From Paenibacillus sp. V4I3 (lineage in GTDB: Bacteria; Bacillota; Bacilli; Paenibacillales; NBRC-103111): DNA of 64,000 bases. Below are positions 45,511-54,844 of the stretch, in pieces. The notes under the pieces are model-generated. The model was not told the DNA's origin. It saw only the letters and a program-made list of their open reading frames with translations, and did no database searches. A program made the position numbers and the translations under genes. The stretch spans positions 3,446,501-3,510,500 of the forward strand of contig NZ_JAUSZA010000001.1 of the NCBI RefSeq assembly GCF_030817215.1, written 5' to 3'. The stretch's first letter is position 1, and each line of letters starts with the position of its first letter.

Positions 45511-45694
45511 CAGTAGTAATAGCAGTAGTTATTAGGGTCATAACATCATGACTTTGCTCTTTTTCTTCTATGACGTCATGACTGTTATTCTTCTGTTTTG
45601 TACTTCCTATCATTTTTGCGACAGACTCAAGGGTCATGCCGTCATACTTGCTTAATTCAATGAATCCTTTAAACATACTTTTTTTATTCTTCAA
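45500..45694 (-). CDS. Hypothetical 64-residue ORF
   Basis: Starts with TTG at 45694; no convincing ribosome-binding site. Lys/Ser-rich, with a repeated SHDV segment and a low-complexity Thr/Ile tail. No family recognised. It overlaps the end of the small ORF on the other strand. Weak case. Confidence 0.2.
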   Translation of the reverse strand: MKNKKSMFKGFIELSKYDGMTLESVAKMIGSTKQKNNSHDVIEEKEQSHDVMTLITTAITTAIY

Positions 45695-45837
45695 GATGCT
45701 TTCTTTTTTGTTTTTTAAAATTTACTCTTAGTAAAATTACGAATGTATTCTTGAGCTATCCTGGCTTACTTAGTTATCATGAACGAAACTAGCCCCTCAC
45801 TCGTAGGAAATAGGATACAGCAATTATAAGTGTATAC

Positions 45838-45925
45838 GACATGCATTATTAGTTAACATAATGAGACGTTATCGGCATTGAAAAAGGATCTTCGACTGGA
45901 AGATCCTTTTTCAATGCCCTTTAGC
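45838..45925 (+). repeat. Terminator-like repeat, copy 3 of 4
   Basis: Leader TTAGTTAACATAATGAGACG, then a perfect 19-bp stem (45875-45893 with 45899-45917) with loop GACTG. The stem core AAAGGATCTTC is the same as in copy 1. Confidence 0.65.
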
Positions 45926-46011
45926 CTAATTTAATGTGTTTTTGCACACCCTAAAATTCCCCAACATACAATTAATAGACAATGGTTCCAATTTCATTTG
46001 CTACACTTCTG

Positions 46012-46035
46012 AAACCACCGTATAGGTGGTTTTTT
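46012..46035 (+). terminator. Rho-independent terminator without a gene
   Basis: AAACCACC, loop GTATA, GGTGGTTT, then TTTA. No coding region remains just upstream, so it is probably left from a lost gene. Confidence 0.7.
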
Positions 46036-46061
46036 AGTTGAACAGGATCTCGAAGATATTT

Positions 46062-46155
46062 CATGAATACTCTATACAAATCTAGTTACATAAAACCGAT
46101 TATAGGCAATTAAAAAGGCTTTGGATTCTATTAAATCCAAGGCTTTTTTAATGCA
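46062..46155 (+). repeat. Terminator-like repeat, copy 4 of 4
   Basis: CATGAATACTCTATACAAAT then CTAGTTACATAA, TATAGG, and hairpin AAAAAGGCTTTGGATT / AATCCAAGGCTTTTTT. It ends 7 bp before the IS66 left end. Confidence 0.65.
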
Positions 46156-46161
46156 ATATAA

Positions 46162-46183
46162 GTAAGCGTCAAATGCTCCCCAC
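46162..46183 (+). repeat. IS66 left terminal inverted repeat
   Basis: Reads GTAAGCGTCAAA-TGCT-CCCCAC; the inverted partner at 52276-52297 reads GTAAGCGTCAAA-CAGC-CCCCAC on the minus strand, with mismatches only in the middle block. The 8-bp flanks (CAATATAA and GTTTAAAC) do not match, so there is no target duplication. Confidence 0.8.
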
Positions 46184-46243
46184 ATTTAATATCTCAATAG
46201 TCCATGAGAAAATGAGCATATCCTAAATCAAGGTGGTTATCTC

Positions 46244-46570
46244 ATGGACAAACAGCAACGTTTGCAAGAATGGTCGGCTAGGATCACAGATTTTAAATCT
46301 AGCGGACTGACCATGCCCGCTTGGTGCCAAGCACATGGCCAAACCATTCACCAATTAAAATACTGGCTTCGGAAATTGAACGAACCGTCTTCCTCTACTT
46401 CTTCATCTTCTAATTGGCTACCTCTCGCCATTCATAATCCTTCTGCCGAGGTTTCCTCGCCTTCATCTTCTCTCACAGTCCGTGTTGGACTCGCCGGGAT
46501 TGAAGTTCATACTGGTTTTAACCCCGAACTGCTTCGTGAAATCGTTCGGGTACTAGAATCGTCATGTTGA
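46244..46570 (+). CDS. tnpA: IS66 family TnpA-like accessory protein
   Basis: 108 residues with the first-ORF pattern of IS66 elements: QRLQEWSARITDFKSSGLTM, AWCQAHGQTIHQLKYWLRKL and a Ser-rich linker. Full length for the family. Overlaps tnpB by 7 bp. Part of an element whose transposase gene is missing nearby, so it is not mobile on its own. Confidence 0.85.
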   Translation: MDKQQRLQEWSARITDFKSSGLTMPAWCQAHGQTIHQLKYWLRKLNEPSSSTSSSSNWLPLAIHNPSAEVSSPSSSLTVRVGLAGIEVHTGFNPELLREIVRVLESSC

Positions 46571-46899
46571 CACTAGCTAACATCGACCGCGTTTATTTGG
46601 CCTGCGGCAGCACCGATCTTCGAAAATCTATCGATGGCTTAGCTGCACTTGTGCAAGCTGGCTTTGAACTCGATCCCTTCTCCAGCAGCCTTTTCGTATT
46701 CTGTAATCGCCAGAGGGATAAGCTGAAAATGCTCTTTTGGGAACACAACGGGTTTTGGTTATTCTATCGCCGGTTGGAGCGTGGTACGTTTGGCTGGCCT
46801 GTGGAACCGGAGGCTACGCCGATGGTAATCACGCCTCGCGAGCTCCGTTGGCTTCTTGACGGTTTGTCGTTGGAACAAAAGAAAGCACATCCATTCTGA
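46564..46899 (+). CDS. tnpB: IS66 family TnpB-like protein, C-terminus cut
   Basis: Begins [20 protein letters not shown] and includes [20 protein letters not shown] and [15 protein letters not shown], the IS66 Orf2 signature. Homology stops after KAHP (about 46893); the last codon and the stop lie in collagen-gene DNA. A few C-terminal residues are lost. The transposase TnpC does not follow here; its 3' end is at 51.9 kb. Confidence 0.82.
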   Translation: MLTLANIDRVYLACGSTDLRKSIDGLAALVQAGFELDPFSSSLFVFCNRQRDKLKMLFWEHNGFWLFYRRLERGTFGWPVEPEATPMVITPRELRWLLDGLSLEQKKAHPF

Positions 46900-48385
46900 A
46901 AATCGTCCGGTAGGTGGAGTCAGACCCACCCAACAAGTGACGGTTAAATTTGTTAATCAAGATTCCGTCAATTCCTCCACTGTTTTAGTACAGGGGTATT
47001 TCTTAAACGGGATCAGAACGTTGTATGTACTAGAAACAGTATCACTAACTCCCAATGAAGTTGCGACGAGAAATTATTTTGCCAACTTTGATGCATTTGA
47101 ATTCGTTTTTACAACAAGTGGTCCAGCAGCAGAAAGTACTGAAATTTCAGTTTGGGGGAAAAATGCGTCTGGACAGTTAGTAACGGCTCATCGTCTTGTA
47201 TCGGATGAACTTTTGGGATCAGAAGTGGTTGGACCGCAAGGACCTCAGGGTGAACAAGGACCACAAGGCGCACAAGGACCTCAAGGCGAACAAGGACCAC
47301 AAGGACCTCAAGGCGAACAAGGACCTCAAGGCCCATCAGGCCCACCAGGCCCGTTCCCCCCCTGCGGCATGCCGTCCTGCGAGTGGTCTGAGAGTCCGAA
47401 CAATCCAATTTACAATCCACCTGCACCGGAAAGAGCATTTTACCAGACTGTACGTTATAGAGCAGACGAATTTACACCTTTTGGACCATCTGCTTTTTAT
47501 AAGATGTGGTACGACTTTGCCAGTGCCGGTGGAATTGCTCTTGCTCTCTCACCAGACGGAATAAATTGGACGTTTAATTCTAATATGAGCGGTCTAATTG
47601 CTGCAGCTCGCCATTCCAGGGTATTGTTCGATGCAGATGGGTTCGGAACAGGTACCCCGTATAAAATATGGTACTGGGATAGTACTTTTACAACCGTTGA
47701 TCCGGGTAGTCCTTCAATTCTTCAAATGATGCGAACCGCCAGCTCACTCGATGGGATCAATTGGGTCGGGGACACCACCCTTGTCCAAGACACTACTGCA
47801 CCTTTGATAACCACCCCAGGTAATTTTGACGGAGCGAGTACAGGGCCCGGAGACGTATTGTTTTTTCCTGGTAATCCATCTGTCATCGATCCGGTCAACC
47901 CATTCAATAACCGGTTTGTCATGTATTATAATATCAACGACGGTTTTGTTGAACGATTGGCACTGGCAGTTTCAACTGACGGTATAACATGGAGGAGGGC
48001 AGGACCTCCTATCATTCTAGACGTTGGTGGCCCAGGAGCGTGGGATGAAAACAAAGCGACGATTCACGTTGCGGTTTTGCGCTTAACTCCTACCAATTTT
48101 ATGATGTGGTACAGCGGTGGAATCAATGAGAGTCATGAAGGGATCGGCTGCGCATCTTCCATGGACGGTTTGAATTGGACCAAATTCCCCGGAAATCCGA
48201 TCTTCAGCATCAATGACGGTGTTTTATGGAGAAATAACCGTACGTATGACCCTTGGGTGTTGTTTGACCCACAAAGATTTAGCGGCCATGGAGATACCGT
48301 TTGTTTCAAATTCTGGATGACGGGCGCCCCTGCTGCGGATCCTAATGACATTAACATTGGTTACGCCACTAATTTACTAGGATAA
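46856..48385 (+). CDS. IS66-fused collagen-like protein with five-bladed-propeller-like head
   Basis: The frame opens at TTG 46856 inside tnpB without a ribosome-binding site; true gene homology begins at [13 protein letters not shown] (~46897), so the original first ~10 residues and the promoter are lost. N-domain to ~residue 122 (ending [10 protein letters not shown]), 12 collagen triplets (GPQ/GEQ/GAQ/GPP), then ~340 residues with repeated [14 protein letters not shown], KMWYDF-type and [12 protein letters not shown] motifs, as in the five-bladed beta-propeller fold of GH43/GH130-like proteins. No catalytic triad can be assigned, so it may be a lectin-like head. Probably silent unless transcribed from IS66. 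Confidence 0.65.
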   Translation: MTVCRWNKRKHIHSENRPVGGVRPTQQVTVKFVNQDSVNSSTVLVQGYFLNGIRTLYVLETVSLTPNEVATRNYFANFDAFEFVFTTSGPAAESTEISVWGKNASGQLVTAHRLVSDELLGSEVVGPQGPQGEQGPQGAQGPQGEQGPQGPQGEQGPQGPSGPPGPFPPCGMPSCEWSESPNNPIYNPPAPERAFYQTVRYRADEFTPFGPSAFYKMWYDFASAGGIALALSPDGINWTFNSNMSGLIAAARHSRVLFDADGFGTGTPYKIWYWDSTFTTVDPGSPSILQMMRTASSLDGINWVGDTTLVQDTTAPLITTPGNFDGASTGPGDVLFFPGNPSVIDPVNPFNNRFVMYYNINDGFVERLALAVSTDGITWRRAGPPIILDVGGPGAWDENKATIHVAVLRLTPTNFMMWYSGGINESHEGIGCASSMDGLNWTKFPGNPIFSINDGVLWRNNRTYDPWVLFDPQRFSGHGDTVCFKFWMTGAPAADPNDINIGYATNLLG

Positions 48386-48482
48386 GGGCGCAACAGGTTA
48401 GCCAGTCCTAACTGCCACGCAGCAGTCTTTTGTTCAAGCAATGGCTATTAATTAAATGCGGAAAACTATAGCTTAATAACGG

Positions 48483-48525
48483 CAGCGGCAGTCTAAACAT
48501 AATTTTCATGTTCTGGCTGCTGCTG
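48483..48525 (+). terminator. Probable terminator after collagen-propeller gene
   Basis: CAGCGGCAG pairs with CTGCTGCTG (one G-T) around a 25-base loop, followed by TGTATTTTACTTT. The rest of 48386-48780 shows no gene. Confidence 0.5.
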
Positions 48526-48788
48526 TGTATTTTACTTTGGTTGGTCTAATACTTATTTTTAGGGAACTGACGTTAATTCCTCTTAGAAAGCCCCAATCTA
48601 CGGGGTTAGTCAGTCTAATACTTTAAATTTGACAGCGGGAGGCAAGGTTCTTCCTTCCGTTATTCAGATGTAAATGTAAACACAACATCATGGTTATACA
48701 CAGCAGCTGGTGTATGGTTCTGCAAGGATGTGTAGATGAATGTAGCTTCCGACACCTTTCCGCGTCTCACGCGGGCTGTTGTAATCAT

Positions 48789-49472
48789 TCAAATACCAGG
48801 CTTCCACTTTGCTAGCCCCCGTTTCATCGTTTCTAGTACAAAGCCAATCTCCAAGCTTTTATCGAGCTGCCAGTCCACGATATAGCGGGAATACCAGTCC
48901 ATCACGGCATAGAGTCCCATTTCACGCATATAGCGTCGAACGGTATTCTTATGAATCGCATCGTTCTCACGATTCATGATGGAAGCTATCGTTCGATACC
49001 CTATGAAAGGATGCTTCGTATAAAGCTCATCAATCCGGTGTTTGAGGCGTATTTCCTCTGGAGATGGAGGAATCGGTTTGTAATTCAGGCTGGTGCGGTT
49101 CAGGCTTAGAAGATCCGCTTGTACGATGATTGCGTGTTCGGGGCAGTCCATTCCAACAAGTCTATTCGTTCCTCGTGGGATAGGTTAGAAGATTTTTTTT
49201 TTGAGCCACGACAATTGAGTGGTCAGTCTGCCAACTTCGCCGTAGAGTTCGATTTTCTGTTCGTAGTCTTGTTTCATTTTTGTGATACCTTTACGATCAT
49301 CGACAAACAATTGCGAGAGGTTTTAAACCGCCTCTGATTTCCACCGGTTGAGGACATTGGTATGAATGCCTGCTTCAGCTGCGATCTGTGAAACTGATTT
49401 ATCTTCCTTCAGAATTTCCAGTACCATTCGCGCTTTCTCTTTAGGGCTAAACTTTCTTCTGCTGGTTTTCAT
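48789..49472 (-). pseudogene. IS3-family element remnant (OrfA and OrfB), inverted
   Basis: OrfA starts at ATG 49472 (MKTSRRKFSPKEKARMVLEI; IAAEAGIHTNVLNRWKSEAV) and has an in-frame TAA at 49323-49325. It continues to a run of ten A, the usual frameshift site, and then OrfB. OrfB reads MDCPEHAIIVQADLLSLNRT and TVRRYMREMGLYA, then jumps straight to VMDWYSRYIVDWQLDKSLEI, so about 60 residues including the first catalytic Asp region are deleted. At least one frameshift is present. Dead element. Confidence 0.8.
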
Positions 49473-49644
49473 ACAACTAAGAAACTCCTTTTTTGCTGTC
49501 TAGATTATATGTAGCATTATAGGATGTCGGCTTGAATTGATTAAGTAATTATAATTCGAGGTGTTTACTGTGGATTGGAAAGAGACTAATCACTTGGCTC
49601 AACTAACGGAGAATGAGGGAGTTCAATAAGTAATAAAAATGAAG

Positions 49645-49666
49645 CTGCCGGCAGATGGACCGGCAG
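49645..49666. other. Short hairpin in gene-free stretch
   Basis: CTGCCGG, 8-base loop, CCGGCAG, then TCTT. The stretch 49480-49947 has no gene; it also contains the 14-bp palindrome ATGGTTATAACCAT at 49843-49856. Confidence 0.4.
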
Positions 49667-49947
49667 TCTTCACTACGTTAATGGGTAAGATACATAAAAG
49701 TGATGTTAGCATTTGAAACATTGTACTTAATTTACATGTCTTCGGGAGTTTTTTTATCTATGGTAACCGGAGTTTTTGCGTCGTCCAACACTGCTGTTCA
49801 AGCAATGTGGAGAAAAGTCTCTTGGAATAAGTTAAGTCATCGATGGTTATAACCATTGTGGCTTAGCTTATTTTCGTTTGTCGATTCAATTGAAAGGGGA
49901 TGATGTTAGCCAGATGCCAAAGGGTGCTAAACCGGCATCCTCCTTTT

Positions 49948-50580
49948 TTAGAGATTTTTTTTAAACTGCGCAGGTACCCCCGCATACATAGTCTTCGCAG
50001 GAATATCATTTTTTACAAATGCTCCACCTCCTATAACCGACCATGCTCCAATATTGATTTTTTCACGGATAGAGGAACCAATGCCAATGTATGCTCCTTC
50101 ACCTATTGTGACATTACCCCCAATATTAACTCCGGGACCTATTGTTACATAGTTGGTGATGATATTATCATGGCTAATGTTTGAACTGCGATTAATGATA
50201 ACAAAATTCCCTACTTGAACATTTGTGGTTAAAATGGTTCCTTCACAAATAATCGATCCAATTCCAAGTGTATTCCGCTTTGAAATATAAACAGAAGGAT
50301 GCACTAAAGTATCAGCAATCTCAAAACCTGCATTCATGGTTTTGATGGCAAACCTTTTTTTTAGAGAGGGGTCTCCTACACCTGCACAAACAATTTTAAT
50401 CTTGTCTCGAAGAGAATAAATATCATGAAGATCTCCTAAAACCGGTACACCATCTATCATTTTTCCCTTCATTTCCGATCTTTCATCAAGAAATCCTGCA
50501 ACCTCATAATTTGAATTATCACATAGATGATTTACCTCGCGTGCATGCCCACCGCATCCCCAGATGACGATTTTTTTCAT
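49948..50580 (-). CDS. PglD/NeuD-type sugar O- or N-acyltransferase
   Basis: 210 residues: an N-terminal Rossmann-like half (KKIVIWGCGGHAREVNHLCD; FLDERSEMKG) and a C-terminal left-handed beta-helix of hexapeptide repeats (IGPGVNIGGNVTIGEGAYIG, ending MYAGVPAQF). Family members transfer acetyl or similar groups from CoA to amino-sugars. Its ATG overlaps the stop of the aminotransferase gene (ATGA), so the two are coupled: the aminotransferase makes a 4-amino- or 3-amino-sugar and this enzyme acylates it. Candidate decoration pathway for surface glycan. Confidence 0.88.
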   Translation of the reverse strand: MKKIVIWGCGGHAREVNHLCDNSNYEVAGFLDERSEMKGKMIDGVPVLGDLHDIYSLRDKIKIVCAGVGDPSLKKRFAIKTMNAGFEIADTLVHPSVYISKRNTLGIGSIICEGTILTTNVQVGNFVIINRSSNISHDNIITNYVTIGPGVNIGGNVTIGEGAYIGIGSSIREKINIGAWSVIGGGAFVKNDIPAKTMYAGVPAQFKKNL

Positions 50581-51716
50581 GGTTTCAATCCTTTGGCGAG
50601 AATTTGTGTTACTTGGGCAATATCACTTTCTTTCATTTCCTCCCATATAGGTAAACTCAGTATTCGTCCAGATAAATGATCAGTATTAGGCATTAATGTT
50701 CGTTGGAATGATGAGAAGAACTTCTGTTGATGACAAGTAGGGGAAAAATAGGTCCTTGCTTCTACATGATTGTCGGCCAGTAGTTTCACAAAATCTAAAT
50801 TGCTTTGATCTTTAGGACAGAGAACAGGCAAAAATTGATAAGCAATTTCACCTTCTGTTTTTTGGAGCTCCCACTCTTCGTTTAACACAGGGATTCGTTG
50901 GAATTTGTCAAGGTACCATTGAAAAATTTGTTGTCTTAGTCGCCTTTTTTCGGGAAAGATATCCAGAGTTGCAAGAGCAATAGCTACGCTGTATTCTGAT
51001 ATTTTGCTATTAAGACCTTGTGAGATCGTTTCCCTAGCAGCCGAGAACCCAAAATTTCCTGCTCGTCGAATTTGACTGATCAGGTCTGTGTCACCACTAT
51101 AGATTAAACCGCCTTCGCCAATTCCAAAGGATTTAGTAGCATGAAAGCTAAAAACGCTAAGACCTGGGAAATTATTACCAAATGCCCCGTTGCGCCCCGA
51201 TGTTCCGAAACTAGGGGCAGCGTCAAAAACTACGGGCACACCCGACTCATGAATTTGCTTATAAAAGGCTAGGTTTACGTCTGTACCGAAGGTAGCATAG
51301 GGAACAACGACTGCCACTTTATCTCCCAACTTAGTTAATAAGTCTTCTAGAAGATTTTCGTCCATACACCAGTCGTCTTGTTTCACATCTACAAAATATG
51401 GTTCCAAACCACACCACATAGCTGCTAAAGGGGTGGCAGAAAAAGTAAAGCTGGGCATTAAGGCAAACCGCCCTTTAGGCCGTTTAATCTGATTTATAGC
51501 TAACATTAGTCCGATTGTAGCATTGTTGACCGTCAATGCCGCTCCGTTTCCTTCATAGTACTCGTGTAGAACCCGATTCTCGAAAAGCGTATTTAATGGA
51601 CCGTAATTACTGTACCATCTGGATTTTTCAATTTGGGATAGATATTTAGTAAATGTGTCTTGTTTGACCAAGTTGGGCAGTAAAAACGGAATATTAATCA
51701 TACAGATACTTTTCAT
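50577..51716 (-). CDS. DegT/DnrJ/EryC1-type sugar aminotransferase
   Basis: 379 residues, PLP enzyme of the nucleotide-sugar aminotransferase family. Lys195 in FHATKSFGIGEGG is the expected Schiff-base residue; VVFDAAPSFG carries the PLP-binding Asp165. Upstream AAAGGAG touches ATG 51716, so the ATG five codons later (MINIPF), 15 bases from GGAG, may be an alternative start; neither spacing is ideal. First gene of a two-gene minus-strand operon with the acyltransferase. Confidence 0.88.
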   Translation of the reverse strand: MKSICMINIPFLLPNLVKQDTFTKYLSQIEKSRWYSNYGPLNTLFENRVLHEYYEGNGAALTVNNATIGLMLAINQIKRPKGRFALMPSFTFSATPLAAMWCGLEPYFVDVKQDDWCMDENLLEDLLTKLGDKVAVVVPYATFGTDVNLAFYKQIHESGVPVVFDAAPSFGTSGRNGAFGNNFPGLSVFSFHATKSFGIGEGGLIYSGDTDLISQIRRAGNFGFSAARETISQGLNSKISEYSVAIALATLDIFPEKRRLRQQIFQWYLDKFQRIPVLNEEWELQKTEGEIAYQFLPVLCPKDQSNLDFVKLLADNHVEARTYFSPTCHQQKFFSSFQRTLMPNTDHLSGRILSLPIWEEMKESDIAQVTQILAKGLKP

Positions 51717-51920
51717 CTCCTTTCATATTTCCACTTATTAACAGAATATGTGTTTACTCCTGGTGTGTTCTTGTTGGAAAAGTCTAATCGTTGATGTCCT
51801 TTAGAATAAATTTTATTTACATTTTCCGAAGGATTTTAGATGTCATACTCTGTACTCATAGAGCATACTTTTGATGATATTGACAGATGAAAGAAATAAA
51901 TCGCGTCTTAAAGGAAGCAA

Positions 51921-52241
51921 ATGGGAATTCTGCCGGAAACTTATCTAACAATACGTTTTTTGGAGATCGACAACAACTGTAGCGAACGGGCAATTAAGCC
52001 ATTTGTCATCGGTCGGAAGAACTGGCTATTTGCTAATACGCCTCGATGTGCAAGGGCGAATAGTGTTATTTACAGTATGATCGAGACGGTAAAAGAGAAT
52101 GGGCTGAATCCCTTCAAGTACTTGCTGTACCTGTTCGAACAACTCCCGCAGCTTCCCGATCCGAAAGATCCGGAAGCACTGGACAGCTTGCTGCCTTGGT
52201 CGCCGTCACTGCCATTGACTTGTCGTGTGTTCAAATCTTGA
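51921..52241 (+). pseudogene. tnpC: IS66 transposase (TnpC) C-terminal fragment
   Basis: From ~51960 the product reads [20 protein letters not shown] and [20 protein letters not shown], then [20 protein letters not shown]: the C-terminal end of the IS66 DDE transposase. The preceding ~13 residues are unrelated. Followed by the element's right end at 52276-52297. Confidence 0.82.
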
Positions 52242-52275
52242 TTAACATAGATTAGCCCTCAACTTGATAACAAGG

Positions 52276-52297
52276 TGGGGGCTGTTTGACGCTTACG
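52276..52297 (-). repeat. IS66 right terminal inverted repeat
   Basis: Pairs with the end at 46162-46183; both carry the outermost GTAAGCGTCAAA and inner CCCCAC. Confidence 0.8.
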
Positions 52298-52333
52298 TTT
52301 AAACAATTCAAATGTTTCAAACGATAGCCATAT

Positions 52334-52552
52334 CTAAGTTTGGAAAAGAAGGGCACTTGTTTTAAGGTTTCCCTTCTTTTTTGCAACTTCATTAGTTAGT
52401 ATCGGTTTCAATGTACCTTCGTGCCATAGTTCACCAGCATTTTTTGCTCCCGCCACGTTGCGTGGAGTAGGTGCTTTTTTATTTGTGAGAAAGTTGCCAA
52501 TCTTGGAAAGTCCCCATCCCTGTCTATTCTGCTGGTAGCCCAAAACTAACAA
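52334..52552 (-). pseudogene. Fragment of a serine site-specific recombinase
   Basis: Encodes GWGLSKIGNFLTNKKAPTPR then LWHEGTLKPILTNEV, matching the 'recombinase' domain of large serine recombinases (pattern G.g...Ia..Ln..g.pTp...W....v..iL.N.vy.G). About 60 residues remain; both ends are lost. Confidence 0.6.
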
Positions 52553-52581
52553 CGGATACTAGGTGGATTGCGCCGTTACAA

Positions 52582-52779
52582 TTGTTGGAACCTCAACATA
52601 AATTATTAAATAGCAAACTCTTTTTAGAGATGAATAGTAATGACAGAGTCAGCAGCGTTTTAATAAGCGGAAACAGACAATTGAATCCCAGTACAAAAAT
52701 AGTTGAGAGCAATTTGGTTGATGGAGGAAGCTTCAGTGAGAACGAGAAAGAAATTCGAGTAGAAAAAGGAGATGAATAG
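52582..52779 (+). CDS. Hypothetical 65-residue ORF upstream of CgeB-like gene
   Basis: TTG start, no clear ribosome-binding site; hydrophilic, no known family. It ends 2 bp before the GTG of the next gene, and the AAAGGAG used by that gene lies in its last codons. It may be a leader ORF or the remnant of a longer reading frame. Confidence 0.3.
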   Translation: MLEPQHKLLNSKLFLEMNSNDRVSSVLISGNRQLNPSTKIVESNLVDGGSFSENEKEIRVEKGDE

Positions 52780-52781
52780 AG

Positions 52782-53933
52782 GTGTTCAAAGAAAATGATA
52801 ATAAGAACTATAATACGTTTGTGAAAAAAGAATTGCCACAAAATAAAAACGTTCTTAATGACACAGAAAACAGTTCTTTTATTGGGGGGGAAGAAGGGTT
52901 TCTTATTAAATCGGATGGTAATATTGCCAAAGATGTAACCGGAACTGAGGTGGGACTTAATTTCTGGGATAAAAAAGTACTTTATATCCATCCCAACCAT
53001 GAAGGGACCTATAAGGTTATCAGTCAAGGCATTATTGAGGGGCTTAGAAATTTGGTGCGTGAAGTATATACAGCCAAAACGGATCAAGATGTGGTCAACC
53101 TTGCAAATCAAATTAAGCCAGATCTTTTACTTGTACTACTCGGAGATACATTTCCAATTGATCAAGTGAATGCCATTAGGACAATGGGTATCAAAACAGC
53201 TGTTTGGTTTACGGATGACCCTTACTATACTGATGTCACAACAAAGATAGCCCTATATTATCAGTACATTTTTACCCAAGAGTTAAGCTGTGTATCTTAT
53301 TATCAATTGTTAGGATCCCCTCAAGTTCACTATTTACCTCTCGCGGTCAATACAAAATATTTTTATTATCAAAAGGAATATAACTCGACTTCTATTGACG
53401 TTTGTTTTATGGGGGCGGGTTGGAACAACAGAATTACTTTATTTGACCAAATAGCTTCCTATCTATCAAATAAAAATACACTTATCGTTGGATCGCGTTG
53501 GGATCGAATGCGGAATTATCACTTACTCTCCGATAAAATCCGTTTTGGATTCCTATCGCCGGAAGAATCGGCTAACCTTATCAATCAATCTAAAATTGTA
53601 ATTAACAACCATCGTTCATACGATGATAGTACGTTATTCAACCGTAACAGTAATAAACTACCAGCCGTTTCAATTAACCCGCGAACCTTTGAAATTTCCG
53701 CCTGCTGCGCATTTCAGCTTTCGGATGTTCGACAAGAATTACATCGTTATTATGAAGTAGGGAAGGAAATTGAAACCTACTCATCCCCTACGGAATTAAT
53801 TGAAAAGATAGACTATTATTTAAACCATGAGGATGAGAGACATGAGATTGCACGAAGAGGACATAGCAAAACATTAATAAATCATACTTATACGAAAAGA
53901 TTAGTAACTCTGTTGAAAGTGGTATTTGGATAA
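52782..53933 (+). CDS. CgeB-like glycosyltransferase
   Basis: 383 residues starting at GTG 52782 with AAAAAGGAG 11-12 bases upstream. After a ~65-residue hydrophilic N-terminus, a Rossmann-like half (VLYIHPNHEG, PDLLLVLLGD, MGIKTAVWFTDDPYYTDVTT) and the GT-B C-terminal half (DVCFMGAGWNNRITLFDQIA; SINPRTFEISACCAFQLSDV; YSSPTELIEKIDYYLNHEDE). This is the pattern of CgeB-like glycosyltransferases; in B. subtilis cgeB belongs to a sporulation-controlled locus affecting the outermost spore layer. Placed among collagen-like genes, it may glycosylate them. A broken paralogue lies at 63.3-64.0 kb. Confidence 0.85.
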   Translation: MFKENDNKNYNTFVKKELPQNKNVLNDTENSSFIGGEEGFLIKSDGNIAKDVTGTEVGLNFWDKKVLYIHPNHEGTYKVISQGIIEGLRNLVREVYTAKTDQDVVNLANQIKPDLLLVLLGDTFPIDQVNAIRTMGIKTAVWFTDDPYYTDVTTKIALYYQYIFTQELSCVSYYQLLGSPQVHYLPLAVNTKYFYYQKEYNSTSIDVCFMGAGWNNRITLFDQIASYLSNKNTLIVGSRWDRMRNYHLLSDKIRFGFLSPEESANLINQSKIVINNHRSYDDSTLFNRNSNKLPAVSINPRTFEISACCAFQLSDVRQELHRYYEVGKEIETYSSPTELIEKIDYYLNHEDERHEIARRGHSKTLINHTYTKRLVTLLKVVFG

Positions 53934-54017
53934 TTCTAATTTTTGATTTAGGAGTTAGTCGCGGGTGAAATGAAACTAATATTAGACTGGATGTAAATCC
54001 CTGCTTACAATGAATAA

Positions 54018-54180
54018 ATGCAACGTCGTCAAGGTGAACAAGGCCCACAATGCAGCCCAGGCATGGCTAGTTCAGGTGCAATAATCCCATTTGTATTCGG
54101 ACTACCTATCGAACACGTTAACGATGAAGTATTAACCGGCATTGACAGGGGCGCAGCACTTGGATTTGGAGGTACATCTT
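54018..54180 (+). pseudogene. Remnant of collagen-like protein with BclB-like head
   Basis: Encodes RRQGEQGPQCSPGMASSGAI then IPFVFGLPIEHV ... GAALGFGGTS. The GAIIPF(a)SG-like start is the hallmark of the BclB-type C-terminal domain of exosporium collagen proteins. N-domain and most of the stalk are absent; after GGTSC the sequence becomes transposase. Fourth collagen-type head in the window. Confidence 0.6.
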
Positions 54181-54679
54181 GTGGGTTACCCGTTAAGTTG
54201 GTTTTCGTTCAAAACCGTAACAAACGCCGGGAATGGCTGGCGATTCTCAGTACCGACCTGACGGTAAGTGCAGACGAGGTTGTTCGAGTCTAAGGCATGC
54301 GCTGGAGCATCGAGACCTTTTTCAAATTCACCAAAAGCTATCTTAAGCTGGGCACTGAGTTTCGGGGCCGCCTCTTTTGTCATGCTCATTAGCCATATGA
54401 CTATTGGTATTCAGCCGTTATCTAGTCATGGAGTTTGAGCATCGGCAAGAGAACGATGCCAAGTCGCTGGGCAGTCTTTTTTTCCTTTTTGCTGATGAGG
54501 TAAGGGAGACTTTGGATTACCAAACCGCGTTGCAGCAACTGATGACGTTGTTCCTGCAGATGGCCGGAGCCAAGACAAAACAGGAGAAGTCCGATGTATT
54601 TTGTCAACTCCGCGAGTGGATCGTCGGTTTACCCAGCTACATCAAGGGTTTGTTCAAAGATTTAAGCTGCGAAAGTTGA
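54181..54679 (+). pseudogene. IS4-family transposase C-terminal remnant
   Basis: LPVKLVFVQNRNKRREWLAI continues as RV, TAA (for Tyr), GMRWSIETFFKFTKSYLKLG, then a frameshift near 54390, then FSRYLVMEFEHRQENDAKSL ... LREWIVGLPSYIKGLFKDLS. This is the C-terminal third of a DDE_Tnp_1-type transposase with at least one nonsense codon and one frameshift. It is joined directly to the BclB-like head. Confidence 0.75.
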
Positions 54680-54745
54680 GTTAATAACATTTGCTTTGCT
54701 AAAGTTTTAAGGAATAAGCAGAAAATAAAAGCATTAACAGAAGAC

Positions 54746-54811
54746 AAAAATAGCTACTGGAGACTAAACAAAATGACCCCGGTCCATAATACCAGAGTCA
54801 TCTGTAGCTAC
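54746..54811 (-). terminator. Minus-strand terminator of the WbsX-methyltransferase operon
   Basis: On the minus strand GTAGCTACAGATGACTC pairs with GAGTCTCCAGTAGCTA-type sequence (outer TAGCTAC/GTAGCTA exact), followed by TTTTT. Confidence 0.65.
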
Positions 54812-54844
54812 TTAACCGATTAGGATTTTTTTAGTTTTTACTTT

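Noticed and set aside
51716..51790. Sporulation-sigma promoter before the aminotransferase gene (CATATTCT on the minus strand)
   Set aside because: Partial -10 match without a convincing -35; not enough to claim sigma-E or sigma-K control.
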